Shown: positions 24,358 to 33,943, counted from the first letter of the stretch. The stretch is 49,647 nucleotides of DNA from Pseudomonas sp. MWU13-2100 (GCF_023242365.1 NZ_JALLIX010000048.1:1-49647); one strand, 5' to 3'. Numbers and translations are program-made. Notes: generated from the letters alone by a model not told the origin.

Positions 24358-25167
24358 TCAGCGCTTCCCCAACAGGTCAGTGCGGTAGTCCGCCGCCGGA
24401 AAGTGGAACGGTACGGGACCGTCAGGATCGCCGTTCATGAACTGGCGGATACGCGGGTTATCGGCATTCATCAGCTCTTCCGGGGTGCCTTGCCCGAGCA
24501 CCTCGCCATCACCGACCACATAAAGGTAGTCGGCGATGCTGGCGGTTTCGGCCAGATCGTGGGACACCACGATGCTGGTGATGCCCAGGGCATCATTGAG
24601 CAGACGGATCAGGCGCACGAGGACACCCATGGCGATCGGGTCCTGGCCGACGAACGGTTCGTCGTACATGAGGATCTGCGGGTCCAGGGCAATCGCCCGG
24701 GCCAGGGCCACACGCCGTTTCATACCGCCGGACAACTCGTCGGGCATCAGGTCGACCGCTCCGCGCAGACCGACTGCCTGCAATTTGAGCAGCACAATGT
24801 CCCGGATCATTTCTTCCGGCAGTTCAGTGTGAACCCGCAACGGAAAGGCAACGTTCTCGAAAACGTCCAGGTCAGTGAACAGCGCACCACTCTGGAACAG
24901 CACCCCCATGTGCTTGCGCGCGTCGAACAGATCGCCGCGCGACAGGGTGGGGAGGTTCTGACCATTGACCCATACTTCGCCGCCGCTGGGGCGCAGTTGC
25001 GCGCCCATCAGCCGCAACAGGGTGGTCTTGCCGCACCCGGAAGGCCCCATGATGCCGGTGACCTTGCCTCGCGGGATACGAATGTCGACATTATTGAAGA
25101 TGCTGCGCGCACCGCGCTTGAAGGTCACACCCTTCAGCTCGACCGCGTAGGCGTTATCGGCGCTCAT
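24358..25167 (-). CDS. mlaF: MlaF, ATPase of the Mla ABC transporter
   Basis: This 269-residue ABC ATPase has Walker A GPSGCGKTT (41-49), the signature LSGGM, Walker B ILMYDEPFVGQDP and the H-loop SHDLAE. It is the first gene of mlaFEDCB, preceded by a strong AAGGAG. The C-terminal extension after ~240 (FMNGDPDGPVPFHFPA) matches the MlaF dimer handshake segment. In some pseudomonads this operon is called ttg2 and has been linked to solvent tolerance. Confidence 0.96.
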   Translation of the reverse strand: MSADNAYAVELKGVTFKRGARSIFNNVDIRIPRGKVTGIMGPSGCGKTTLLRLMGAQLRPSGGEVWVNGQNLPTLSRGDLFDARKHMGVLFQSGALFTDLDVFENVAFPLRVHTELPEEMIRDIVLLKLQAVGLRGAVDLMPDELSGGMKRRVALARAIALDPQILMYDEPFVGQDPIAMGVLVRLIRLLNDALGITSIVVSHDLAETASIADYLYVVGDGEVLGQGTPEELMNADNPRIRQFMNGDPDGPVPFHFPAADYRTDLLGKR

Positions 25168-25257
25168 CTAAACTCCTTGCGATGCAGCCTCGGACTCGGA
25201 CACCAGACCTCTCTTGAAAGAGGCGCATACTTCCTGAGCGGGCCGAACTAGCCGCGA

Positions 25258-25287
25258 ACTATATCACCGCTGATACGAGCCGCCCAA
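25258..25287 (-). promoter_or_regulatory. Candidate mla operon promoter
   Basis: On the minus strand TTGGGC (25287-25282) and TATAGT (25263-25258) are separated by 18 bp, about 90 bp ahead of the mlaF ATG. The -10 matches 5 of 6 consensus positions. Confidence 0.4.
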
Positions 25288-25418
25288 GGCCGAAGCCACC
25301 CTTGTTCAGGATAAATACAGCCGGGCTTGAGGGCTTGCGAGACAAAAACTGAAGGCAAACTCCTACAGGCACCACGCAAAACGCAATGATCTAGTGTGAG
25401 TGACGAGGGCATTGCCGC

Positions 25419-25424
25419 TATAAT
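25419..25424 (+). promoter_or_regulatory. Candidate -10 box of the kdsD-lpt operon
   Basis: A consensus TATAAT lies 33 bp before the kdsD ATG at 25458. A good -35 is not evident at 17 bp spacing. The implied leader is about 25 nt with only a weak Shine-Dalgarno. The rest of the 290-bp mlaF-kdsD divergent gap shows no other feature. Confidence 0.5.
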
Positions 25425-25457
25425 CGCGCCTTTTCATCAGGCTATACGATTTCTGAC

Positions 25458-26432
25458 ATGAGCCAATCCAGCGACCTGATTCAATCAGCACAACGCACCA
25501 TCCGCCTCGAACGAGAAGCCGTAGAAGGCCTGCTCGCCCATATCGACGCTGATTTCGTACGCGCTTGCGAAATGATTCTGGCCAGCAAAGGCCGTGTGGT
25601 CGTGGTCGGCATGGGCAAGTCCGGACACATCGGCAACAAGATCGCCGCGACCCTGGCCAGCACCGGCACCACGGCGTTTTTCGTCCACCCCGCCGAAGCC
25701 AGCCACGGCGACATGGGCATGATCACCCGAGACGACATCATCCTGGCCCTGTCCAACTCCGGCTCGACCGCGGAAATCATCACCCTGCTGCCGTTGATCA
25801 AACGCCTGGGCATCCAGTTGATCAGCCTGACCGGCAACCCCGACTCACCACTGGCCAAGGCCGCCGAAGTCAACCTGAACGTGCATGTCGAGCATGAGGC
25901 CTGCCCGCTGAACCTGGCGCCGACCTCCTCCACCACCGCGGCCCTGGTGATGGGTGATGCCCTGGCGGTGGCCCTGCTCGAGGCCCGCGGCTTCACCGCC
26001 GAAGACTTCGCCTTTTCCCACCCGGGCGGCGCCCTGGGCCGGCGCCTGCTGCTGAAAGTGGAAAATGTCATGCATGCCGGCGACGAGTTGCCACAAGTAC
26101 TGCGTGGCACCCTGCTGAAAGACGCGCTCATGGAAATGACGCGCAAAGGTCTCGGCATGACCGTGATCGTCGAAGCCGACGGGCGCCTGGCCGGGATCTT
26201 CACCGACGGTGACCTGCGCCGAACCCTGGACCGCCCCATCGATATCCACACGGTCCTGATCGAAGACGTCATGACGCCCCACGGCAGGACCGCCCGGGCC
26301 GAGATGCTTGCCGCCGAAGCCCTGAAAATCATGGAAGACCACAAGATCAGCGCGCTGGTGGTGGTCGACAGCGAAGATCGCCCGGTGGGCGCCCTGAACA
26401 TGCACGATCTGCTGCGCGCGGGAGTGATGTAA
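25458..26432 (+). CDS. kdsD: Arabinose-5-phosphate isomerase
   Basis: KdsD makes D-arabinose-5-phosphate from ribulose-5-phosphate, the first step of Kdo synthesis for LPS. The 324-residue protein has an SIS domain (~35-185) with GMGKSGHIG (51-59) and the catalytic region VHPAEASHGD (76-85), then two CBS domains (~205-324). It heads the kdsD-kdsC-lptCAB cluster and ends directly against the kdsC ATG. It diverges from mlaF. Confidence 0.96.
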   Translation: MSQSSDLIQSAQRTIRLEREAVEGLLAHIDADFVRACEMILASKGRVVVVGMGKSGHIGNKIAATLASTGTTAFFVHPAEASHGDMGMITRDDIILALSNSGSTAEIITLLPLIKRLGIQLISLTGNPDSPLAKAAEVNLNVHVEHEACPLNLAPTSSTTAALVMGDALAVALLEARGFTAEDFAFSHPGGALGRRLLLKVENVMHAGDELPQVLRGTLLKDALMEMTRKGLGMTVIVEADGRLAGIFTDGDLRRTLDRPIDIHTVLIEDVMTPHGRTARAEMLAAEALKIMEDHKISALVVVDSEDRPVGALNMHDLLRAGVM

Positions 26433-26957
26433 ATGAATGACGATCTGTTGCAACGTGGCAAGGCCATCAAGTTGGCGGTCTTCGACGTCGACGGCGTGCT
26501 GACCGACGGTCGCCTGTACTTCCTCGAAGACGGTAGCGAATTCAAGTCGTTCAGCACCCTAGACGGCCAGGGCATCAAGATGCTGATGGCCGCCGGCGTG
26601 CAAACCGCTATTATCAGCGGTCGCAAGACCGCACTGGTCGAGCGCCGCGCGCAGAACCTCGGCATCCCCCATGTCTACCAGGGCCGCGAAGACAAGCTGG
26701 TGGTGCTCGACGCTCTGCTCGCCCAGCTCAATCTAAGCTATGCACAGGTCGCCTACCTGGGTGACGACCTGCCGGACCTGCCGGTGATCCGCCGCGTCGG
26801 ACTGGGCATGGCCGTAGCCAACGCCGCCGGCTTCGTCCGCGAACACGCCCACGGCATCACCCGGGCCCGGGGCGGCGATGGCGCCGCCCGCGAATTCTGC
26901 GAGCTGATCCTGCAAGCCCAGGGCAGCCTTGAAGCGGCTCACGCCGCCTACCTGTAG
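26433..26957 (+). CDS. kdsC: 3-deoxy-D-manno-octulosonate 8-phosphate phosphatase
   Basis: This 174-residue HAD-superfamily C0 phosphatase releases phosphate from Kdo-8-phosphate. The nucleophile and acid are D18 and D20 in VFDVDGVLTDG. Motif II is IISGRKT, and motif III/IV is YLGDDLPDLPV. There is no cap domain, consistent with the tetrameric KdsC class. Its ATG immediately follows the kdsD TAA, and lptC starts 8 bp after its stop. Confidence 0.96.
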   Translation: MNDDLLQRGKAIKLAVFDVDGVLTDGRLYFLEDGSEFKSFSTLDGQGIKMLMAAGVQTAIISGRKTALVERRAQNLGIPHVYQGREDKLVVLDALLAQLNLSYAQVAYLGDDLPDLPVIRRVGLGMAVANAAGFVREHAHGITRARGGDGAAREFCELILQAQGSLEAAHAAYL

Positions 26958-26965
26958 AGCTATTT

Positions 26966-27538
26966 ATGCTGAGCAAGAAAATTCGCAATATTCTGCTGTT
27001 CGCAGTCATCGCCGCTATTTTCGCGGCCGTTGGCTACTGGAACATCAGCCCGGAACGCTTCCTCGATCGCCCGGTGGCGCCAGTCGATGAAACCCAGATC
27101 GACTACTACGCTATCAACGCCCACAGCATTCAGTACATGCCAGACGGTCGCGTACAGTACGACTTGACCGGCGACAAGGTCGAACACCTCAAGGCTTCCG
27201 ACGTGACCCTGGTGACCAAGCCCGACATGCACATCTACCGCGGCACAGTCTATCCGTGGCATGTCCAGAGCGAGCACGCCGAGGTCAACCCGGACGGCAC
27301 CGAAATCGAGCTGATCGACTCGGTACGGGTGGCACGAACCGACGAACTACAGCGGGAAGTCATCATTACCAGCAGCCGAATGACAGTATTCCCACAGAAG
27401 CAATATGCGCAGACCGAGCAAGCCGTTAGAATCGACGGGGCCGACGGCGTGACCACTGGCAATGGAATGAAAGCGTATTTGAACGACAGCCGGATACACC
27501 TGCTGTCCAATGTAAGAGGACAGTATGAGTCTCGTTAA
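26966..27538 (+). CDS. lptC: LptC, inner-membrane LPS transport protein
   Basis: This 190-residue bitopic protein has an N-terminal transmembrane helix (about 7-25, NILLFAVIAAIFAAVGYW). The periplasmic beta-jellyroll follows. LptC passes LPS from the LptB2FG extractor to LptA. The gene overlaps lptA by 14 bp, which suggests translational coupling. Confidence 0.92.
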   Translation: MLSKKIRNILLFAVIAAIFAAVGYWNISPERFLDRPVAPVDETQIDYYAINAHSIQYMPDGRVQYDLTGDKVEHLKASDVTLVTKPDMHIYRGTVYPWHVQSEHAEVNPDGTEIELIDSVRVARTDELQREVIITSSRMTVFPQKQYAQTEQAVRIDGADGVTTGNGMKAYLNDSRIHLLSNVRGQYESR

Positions 27539-28069
27539 AACCCTCCCTATTTTGCTTGGCCTCGGTGCGGCACTGGGAAGCGTGAACGCCTGGGCACTGC
27601 CGACCGACAGCCAGCAGCCGATCCGCATCCAGGCCGACGACGCTCAACTGGACGACAAGCAAGGCATCGCCACCTACAAGGGTGACGTGGTCATTACCCA
27701 AGGTTCGATGATCGTCAAGGGCAACACCGTGACGCTGACCCGGACCAAGGACGGCGCCATCGACGTGGTGACCTCCGTGGGCAACCTGGCCTACTTCGAG
27801 CAACTGCAGAAAGTCGGTGATCCGAAGCCGGTGCAGGGTTATGGCGTGACGATCCAGTATCACGCCCAGCAGAACCGCATCATCCTGATCGACAAGGCCA
27901 AGGTGATCAACGACGGCAACACCACCGAAGGCGAGAAAATCGTCTACGACACGGTGAAGCAGATCGCCCAGGCCGGTCGCGCCAACGGCAGCAAGATCAC
28001 CGCCCCGCGCCCACGCATCGACATGGTCATCCAGCCGAAGCCGAAAACCGACCAGCAGAAGGCGCAGTA

Positions 28070-28070
<1 letters not shown>
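27525..28070 (+). CDS. lptA: LptA, periplasmic LPS bridge protein
   Basis: The 181-residue precursor has a signal peptide (cleavage after VNAWA near residue 24) and the OstA-like beta-jellyroll domain (IRIQADDAQLDDKQGIATYKG). LptA oligomers bridge the periplasm for LPS. The C-terminus is basic and proline-rich (PRIDMVIQPKPKTDQQKAQ). It shares 1 bp with the lptB start. Confidence 0.95.
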
Positions 28071-28795
<725 letters not shown>

Positions 28796-28897
28796 ACATC
28801 GAGGTAACGGATCAAGCGCCAGAGCGCAACCTGTTCAATAAAAACCACAAGAATTTTATTGTTACAGCGCTCTAGGCAAAGGCTCGGGTTTCAGGCA

Positions 28898-28958
28898 TAT
28901 AATTTGCTTATGTTTGGCGCCCCGGCGCCCTGTAGAGTGGATGGCGCATGCGCGCCGG
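28898..28958 (+). promoter_or_regulatory. Candidate rpoN promoter -10 and structured GC-rich leader
   Basis: A consensus TATAAT (28898-28903) lies 80 bp before the rpoN ATG, with a poor -35. Downstream are GGCGCC-CC-GGCGCC (28916-28929) and the palindrome GCGCATGCGC (28944-28953). Alternatively CCGGCGC (28922-28928) can pair with GCGCCGG (28952-28958). These are mutually exclusive folds of the likely rpoN leader. Confidence 0.45.
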
Positions 28959-28982
28959 CGAATAAGGTGTTAAGCCCCTGCC

Positions 28983-30479
28983 ATGAAACCATCGCTAGTC
29001 CTGAGAATGGGCCAGCAGCTGACGATGACACCGCAGCTGCAACAGGCCATCCGCCTGCTCCAATTGTCGACCCTGGACCTTCAGCAGGAAATCCAGGAGG
29101 CCCTGGAGTCCAATCCGATGCTCGAACGCCAGGAAGAAGGCGACGACTTCGACAATACCGACCCGCTGGCCGACAACGCCGAGCACAAACCCAACACTGA
29201 AATCCAGGAACCCTCCTTCCAGCAGGAAACCGCGCCGACGGTGGACAACCTCGAGGAAGGCGACTGGAACGAGCGCATTCCCAACGAACTACCCGTCGAC
29301 ACCGCCTGGGAAGATGTCTACCAGACCAGCGCCAGCAGCCTGCCGAGCAACGATGACGACGAGTGGGACTTCACCACCCGCACCTCGGTCGGTGAGAGCC
29401 TGCAGAGCCATCTGCTCTGGCAACTGAACCTGGCGCCGATGTCCGACACCGATCGACTGATCGCCGTGACCCTGATCGACTGCATCAACAATCAGGGCTA
29501 CCTGGACGAAACCCTCGAGGAAATCCTCGATGCCTTCGACCCGGAACTGGATATCGAGCTGGACGAGATCGAAGCGGTACTGCATCGCATCCAGCAATTC
29601 GAACCGGCCGGCATCGGCGCGCGCAACCTGGGCGAATGCCTGTTGCTGCAATTGCGCCAGCTGCCGGCCCGCACGCCCTGGCTGGCCGAAGCCCAGCGCC
29701 TGGTCAGCGACTACATCGACCTGCTCGGCAGCCGCGACTACAGCCAGTTGATGCGGCGCATGAAGCTCAAGGAAGACGAACTGCGCCAGGTCATCGAACT
29801 GGTGCAGAGCCTCAACCCGCGCCCGGGCTCGCAAATCGAGTCCAGCGAAGCCGAATACGTCGTCCCCGACGTGATCGTGCGCAAGGACAACGAGCGCTGG
29901 CTGGTGGAGCTGAACCAGGAGTCGGTGCCGCGCCTGCGGGTCAACCCGCAGTACGCCGGTTTTGTCCGCCGCGCCGACACCAGCGCCGACAACACCTTCA
30001 TGCGCAACCAGTTGCAGGAAGCCCGCTGGTTCATCAAGAGCCTGCAGAGCCGCAACGAAACCCTGATGAAAGTCGCCACCCAGATCGTCGAACACCAGCG
30101 CGGCTTCCTGGAATACGGTGACGAGGCGATGAAGCCGCTGGTCCTGCATGACATCGCCGAAGCGGTAGGCATGCACGAATCGACGATTTCCCGGGTCACC
30201 ACGCAAAAATTCATGCATACCCCCCGTGGTATCTACGAACTGAAATACTTTTTCTCCAGCCACGTCAGCACCTCCGAAGGCGGCGAATGCTCGTCCACGG
30301 CGATCCGCGCGATCATCAAAAAACTGGTCGCGGCGGAAAATCAGAAAAAGCCGTTGAGTGACAGCAAGATCGCTGGTTTACTGGAGGCACAAGGCATTCA
30401 GGTGGCCCGTCGAACCGTCGCCAAATACCGTGAGTCTCTGGGGATCGCCCCCTCCAGTGAACGGAAACGACTGATGTAG
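28983..30479 (+). CDS. rpoN: RNA polymerase sigma-54 factor
   Basis: Sigma-54 directs RNA polymerase to -24/-12 promoters that need enhancer-binding ATPases. It controls nitrogen use, flagella and more in Pseudomonas. The 498-residue protein has the glutamine-rich region I (MGQQLTMTPQLQQAIRLLQLS), an acidic region II (~50-120), the core-binding domain, the helix-turn-helix (MHESTISRVTTQKFM), and the RpoN box ARRTVAKYRE (475-484). The start is the conserved MKPSL. The Shine-Dalgarno is weak. Confidence 0.98.
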   Translation: MKPSLVLRMGQQLTMTPQLQQAIRLLQLSTLDLQQEIQEALESNPMLERQEEGDDFDNTDPLADNAEHKPNTEIQEPSFQQETAPTVDNLEEGDWNERIPNELPVDTAWEDVYQTSASSLPSNDDDEWDFTTRTSVGESLQSHLLWQLNLAPMSDTDRLIAVTLIDCINNQGYLDETLEEILDAFDPELDIELDEIEAVLHRIQQFEPAGIGARNLGECLLLQLRQLPARTPWLAEAQRLVSDYIDLLGSRDYSQLMRRMKLKEDELRQVIELVQSLNPRPGSQIESSEAEYVVPDVIVRKDNERWLVELNQESVPRLRVNPQYAGFVRRADTSADNTFMRNQLQEARWFIKSLQSRNETLMKVATQIVEHQRGFLEYGDEAMKPLVLHDIAEAVGMHESTISRVTTQKFMHTPRGIYELKYFFSSHVSTSEGGECSSTAIRAIIKKLVAAENQKKPLSDSKIAGLLEAQGIQVARRTVAKYRESLGIAPSSERKRLM

Positions 30480-30510
30480 TAGACAGGGCCCCGTTACAGC
30501 GTCTGGGCTG

Positions 30511-30563
30511 CGTTCTGAAACCGCTAAGTTTCAGAGCGTGCTCTGTGGCAGGCAATCGCCTGC
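30511..30563 (+). promoter_or_regulatory. Two leader hairpins upstream of hpf
   Basis: Hairpin A: CGTTCTGAAAC (30511-30521) pairs with GTTTCAGAGCG (30528-30538), 11 bp with one T-G pair. Hairpin B: GCAGGC (30548-30553) with GCCTGC (30558-30563). Both fall in the 117-bp rpoN-hpf gap and are followed by a strong Shine-Dalgarno AAGGAGAGG before the ATG at 30597. Confidence 0.55.
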
Positions 30564-30596
30564 TGCGTTATGCACTGGCAACGAAGGAGAGGCTGT

Positions 30597-30902
30597 ATGC
30601 AAGTCAATATCAGTGGACACCAACTGGAAGTGACCGAACCCCTGCGTGCTTACATCGGCGAGAAGCTCGACCGACTGGAGCGTCATTTCGACAAGATCAC
30701 CAACGTACAGGTGACCATGGCTGTCGAAAAACTGAAGCAGAAAATCGAAGCCACCTTGCATATCCACGGCGGTGAAGTGGTCGCCAACGCCGAGCATGAC
30801 GACATGTATGCGGCGATCGACCTGCTCACCGACAAGTTGGACCGACAACTGAAAAAGCATAAGGAAAAGAACCTGCACCTGCTCCAAGGTACAGGTCGCT
30901 GA
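30597..30902 (+). CDS. hpf: Ribosome hibernation promoting factor, short form
   Basis: This 101-residue HPF binds the 30S decoding region and promotes 100S ribosome dimers in stationary phase. The start MQVNISGHQLEVTEPLRAYI at 30597 follows AAGGAGAGG. The conserved body includes EATLHIHGGEVVANAEHDDMYAAIDLLTDKL-type sequence. The C-terminus is basic (KKHKEKN). The short form lacks the dimerisation domain of long HPF. It lies between rpoN and ptsN, as in most gamma-proteobacteria. Confidence 0.96.
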   Translation: MQVNISGHQLEVTEPLRAYIGEKLDRLERHFDKITNVQVTMAVEKLKQKIEATLHIHGGEVVANAEHDDMYAAIDLLTDKLDRQLKKHKEKNLHLLQGTGR

Positions 30903-30911
30903 CACCCATCC

Positions 30912-31376
30912 ATGATCCGACTTGAAAGCATCCTGACCCCCGGCCGTTCCCTGGTGAACGTGCCGGGCGGCAGTAAAAAGAAAGCCCTCGAGCAAATTGC
31001 CAACCTGATCAGCCAAGAAGTCCCTTACCTGGCCATGCAGGATGTCTTCGACGCCCTGGTCGCGCGCGAGAAACTCGGCTCGACCGGTTTCGGCAATGGC
31101 ATTGCCATCCCACACTGCCGCCTGAAGGGTTGCGTGGCGCCCATCAGCGCCCTGATGCACCTGGACGCCCCCATCGATTTCGACGCCATCGATGGCGCGC
31201 CGGTTGACCTGCTGTTCGTCCTGCTGGTCCCGGAAGCCGCCACCGATGCCCATCTGGAGCTGCTGCGGCAGATTGCCAGCATGCTCGACCGCAAGGACGT
31301 ACGTGACAAGCTGCGCGGTGCGACTTCCAACCAGGCCCTGTATCAGGTGGTCCTGGACGAGCAGAACGGTCACTAA
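30912..31376 (+). CDS. ptsN: PtsN, EIIA component of the nitrogen PTS
   Basis: This 154-residue EIIA-Ntr has its phospho-acceptor H68 in GNGIAIPHCRLKG. It is phosphorylated by PtsP via PtsO and regulates potassium transport, carbon storage and sigma-54-related functions; it does not transport sugar. It starts 9 bp after hpf, and rapZ follows 2 bp after its stop. Confidence 0.97.
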   Translation: MIRLESILTPGRSLVNVPGGSKKKALEQIANLISQEVPYLAMQDVFDALVAREKLGSTGFGNGIAIPHCRLKGCVAPISALMHLDAPIDFDAIDGAPVDLLFVLLVPEAATDAHLELLRQIASMLDRKDVRDKLRGATSNQALYQVVLDEQNGH

Positions 31377-31378
31377 CC

Positions 31379-32236
31379 ATGCGCTTGATCATCGTCAGCG
31401 GCCGCTCCGGCTCGGGTAAAAGCACTGCCCTCGATGTCCTCGAGGACAACGGCTACTACTGCATCGACAACCTGCCGGCGGGCCTGCTGCCGGAACTGGC
31501 CGAGCGCGCGCTGATCCATACCGAGCTGGCGCAACCGCTGGTCGCCGTCTCCATCGACGCGCGCAACCTGCCCAGCCACCTGTCGCGCTTCCCGGAACTG
31601 CTCGATGAAGTGCGCAGCCGGCATATCCACTGTGACGTGCTGTACCTGGATGCCGACGAAGAAACCCTGCTCAAACGCTTTTCCGAAACCCGTCGGCGCC
31701 ACCCGCTGAGCAGCGCCAATCGCTCGCTGGCCGAGGCCATCCGCGACGAAAGCAACCTGCTGGGACCGATCTCGGACCTGGCCGACCTCAAGGTCAATAC
31801 CACCCACCTGAACCTCTATCAGTTGCGCGACACCATCAAGCTGCGCCTGCTGAACCAGCCGGAGCCGGGCACCGCCTTCCTCGTCGAATCGTTCGGCTTC
31901 AAGCGCGGCATGCCGGTGGATGCCGACCTGGTGTTCGACGTGCGCTGCCTGCCCAACCCCTACTGGAAACCGGAACTGCGCGAGCAGTCCGGGCTAGACC
32001 AGGCGGTGGTCGACTACCTGGCCGCACAAGCCGACGTCGAGGAGATGTACCAGGATATTTCCAGTTATTTGCTTAAATGGTTGCCGCGTTTTGCCGCCAG
32101 CAACCGGGCTTATGTCACTATTGCCATCGGCTGCACGGGCGGGCATCACCGCTCCGTCTACCTCACCGAACGCTTGGGCAAGGCCCTGCAACAATCCCTG
32201 AAGAACGTCCAGGTCCGCCACCGCGACCTTAGCTGA
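31379..32236 (+). CDS. rapZ: RapZ, RNase adapter / nucleotide-binding protein
   Basis: This 285-residue protein of the YvcJ/RapZ family has Walker A GRSGSGKS (8-15) and the conserved C-terminal FDVRCLPNPYW and AIGCTGGHHRSVYL blocks. In E. coli RapZ directs RNase E to the GlmZ sRNA to control GlmS. Whether pseudomonads have the same sRNA circuit is unknown to me; the GlcN6P-sensing domain is conserved. ptsO follows 16 bp later. Confidence 0.96.
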   Translation: MRLIIVSGRSGSGKSTALDVLEDNGYYCIDNLPAGLLPELAERALIHTELAQPLVAVSIDARNLPSHLSRFPELLDEVRSRHIHCDVLYLDADEETLLKRFSETRRRHPLSSANRSLAEAIRDESNLLGPISDLADLKVNTTHLNLYQLRDTIKLRLLNQPEPGTAFLVESFGFKRGMPVDADLVFDVRCLPNPYWKPELREQSGLDQAVVDYLAAQADVEEMYQDISSYLLKWLPRFAASNRAYVTIAIGCTGGHHRSVYLTERLGKALQQSLKNVQVRHRDLS

Positions 32237-32252
32237 AAGGACCACCACCGCG

Positions 32253-32525
32253 ATGCCCGCTCTGGAAATTGAAATCATCAACAAACTGGGCCTGCATGCC
32301 CGCGCTTCGGCGAAGTTCGTCGGCGTTGCCGGCCAGTTCCCCTGCCAGATCCGCGCCGGGCGTACACCGGAAAGCATGGTCGACGGCAAGAGCATCATGG
32401 CCATGATGATGCTGGCCGCCGGCAAGGGCACCCGGATTCATCTGAAAACCGAGGGCGAGCAGGAAGATGAGGCCATGGCCGCGCTGGTCAAGCTGATCAC
32501 CAACTATTTCGACGAAGGCGAATAA
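32253..32525 (+). CDS. ptsO: PtsO (NPr), HPr-like phosphocarrier of the nitrogen PTS
   Basis: This 90-residue HPr-like protein has the active-site H15 in NKLGLHARASAKFV and the second conserved segment KSIMAMMMLAAGKG. It relays phosphate from PtsP to PtsN. It is the last gene of the cluster, ended by the terminator at 32547-32585. AAGGA precedes the ATG. Confidence 0.97.
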   Translation: MPALEIEIINKLGLHARASAKFVGVAGQFPCQIRAGRTPESMVDGKSIMAMMMLAAGKGTRIHLKTEGEQEDEAMAALVKLITNYFDEGE

Positions 32526-32546
32526 CGCCGAGCGGTCATAGCGATC

Positions 32547-32585
32547 AAAAAAAGGCGCGCCATCCAGCGGATGGCGCGCCTTTTT
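32547..32585. terminator. Bidirectional intrinsic terminator
   Basis: GGCGCGCCATCC (32554-32565) pairs perfectly with GGATGGCGCGCC (32569-32580) around a 3-nt loop, with A7 before and T5 after. It closes ptsO on the plus strand and pmbA on the minus strand (stop at 32597). Confidence 0.93.
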
Positions 32586-32596
32586 AATCAGAGCTA

Positions 32597-33943
32597 TCAG
32601 CTACCGGCGACGGTCATCCGCTCGATCAGCACCGAGCCGGTACGGATATGGCTGCGCAGTTCCAGATCACTGCCCACGGCAACGATCTGCTTGAACATAT
32701 CGCGCATATTGCCGGCAATGGTCACTTCCTGGACCGGGAACTGGATCTCGCCATTCTCGACCCAGAAGCCCGCCGCCCCGCGCGAATAATCCCCGGTGAC
32801 CATGTTCAGGCCTTGGCCCATCAACTCGGTCACCAGCAGGCCGCGGCCCATGCGCCGGATCAGCGCGTCCTGATCCTCAACCCCATGGGTGACGAACAGG
32901 TTGTGCACACCACCGGCGTTGGCGGTGCTCGGCAGGCCCAGCTTACGGCCCGAGTAGGTGCCCAGCACATAGGAGACCAGGGTGCCATTTTCGACGAACG
33001 GCTTGGCATAGGTTGCCAGGCCATCGCCGTCAAAGGCCGAGCTGCCCATGCCCTGCATCAGGTGCGGACGCTCGTCGAGGGTCAGCCACTCCGGGAACAG
33101 GCGCTGACCCATCGCGCCTTCAAGGAACGAAGACTTGCGGTACAGGTTGCCGCCGGAAATCGCCGAGAGAAAGCTACCGAACAAGCCGCCGGCCAATTCC
33201 GCCGAAAACAGCACCGGCACTTCGCAGGTCGGTACCGGACGCGCACCCAGGCGGCTGGCCGCCCGTTGCGCGGCCTTGCGGCCAATGCTCGCGGCATCCG
33301 CGAGCAATTCGCCCTGGCGATTGACGTCATACCAGTAGTCGCGCTGCATCTGACCGTCGCCTTCGGCGATCATCACGCAACTGAGGCTGTGCCGGGTCGA
33401 GGCCGAACCGCCGATAAACCCATGGCTGTTGCCATACACGCGGCAGCCTTGGGAAGTGCTCAGGGTGGTACCGTCGGCGTTCTTGATCCGACTGTCGGCG
33501 TCAAACGCCGCCGCCTCACAGATCAACGCGCGCTCGATGGCCTGCTCAGGACTGATGTCCCAGGCATGGAACAGGTCGAAGTCCTTGAGTTCCTTGGCCA
33601 TCAGGGCGGCATCAGCCAGGCCCGAATGCTCGTCTTCCGAGGTGTGCTTGGCGATGGCCAAGGCCGCCGCCACGGTTTCGCGAATTGCTTCGGGGCCACT
33701 GGCCGAGGTGCTGGCCGAGCCCTTGCGCTGCCCCACGTACAAGGTGATGCCGAAGCCCTGGTCACGGTTGAACTCGACGGTTTCCACTTCCCGCTGGCGC
33801 ACTGAAGTCGACAGTCCCTGCTCCAGGGATACCGCCACTTCACAGGCACTGGCGCCCTGGCGTTTGGCTTCGGCGAGAATCTGCTCGACCTGCTCCTGCA
33901 GGACCGGCAATGCCTGCGGGCCGACGCTTTGTGCTGAACTCAT
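32597..33943 (-). CDS. pmbA: PmbA/TldE, metalloprotease partner subunit
   Basis: This 448-residue TldD/PmbA family protein is the partner that forms the heterodimeric TldD-TldE protease. The family is known for microcin B17 maturation, CcdA degradation and peptide processing. It lacks the HExxxH motif found in TldD, as expected for TldE. Conserved parts include VQGSDVEL-like strands, GIYVSELMG-type RGLLVTELMGQGLNMVTGDYSRGA, and PVQEVTIAGNM. The ATG at 33943 has GGAG 8 bp ahead. It is divergent from darP. Confidence 0.95.
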   Translation of the reverse strand: MSSAQSVGPQALPVLQEQVEQILAEAKRQGASACEVAVSLEQGLSTSVRQREVETVEFNRDQGFGITLYVGQRKGSASTSASGPEAIRETVAAALAIAKHTSEDEHSGLADAALMAKELKDFDLFHAWDISPEQAIERALICEAAAFDADSRIKNADGTTLSTSQGCRVYGNSHGFIGGSASTRHSLSCVMIAEGDGQMQRDYWYDVNRQGELLADAASIGRKAAQRAASRLGARPVPTCEVPVLFSAELAGGLFGSFLSAISGGNLYRKSSFLEGAMGQRLFPEWLTLDERPHLMQGMGSSAFDGDGLATYAKPFVENGTLVSYVLGTYSGRKLGLPSTANAGGVHNLFVTHGVEDQDALIRRMGRGLLVTELMGQGLNMVTGDYSRGAAGFWVENGEIQFPVQEVTIAGNMRDMFKQIVAVGSDLELRSHIRTGSVLIERMTVAGS

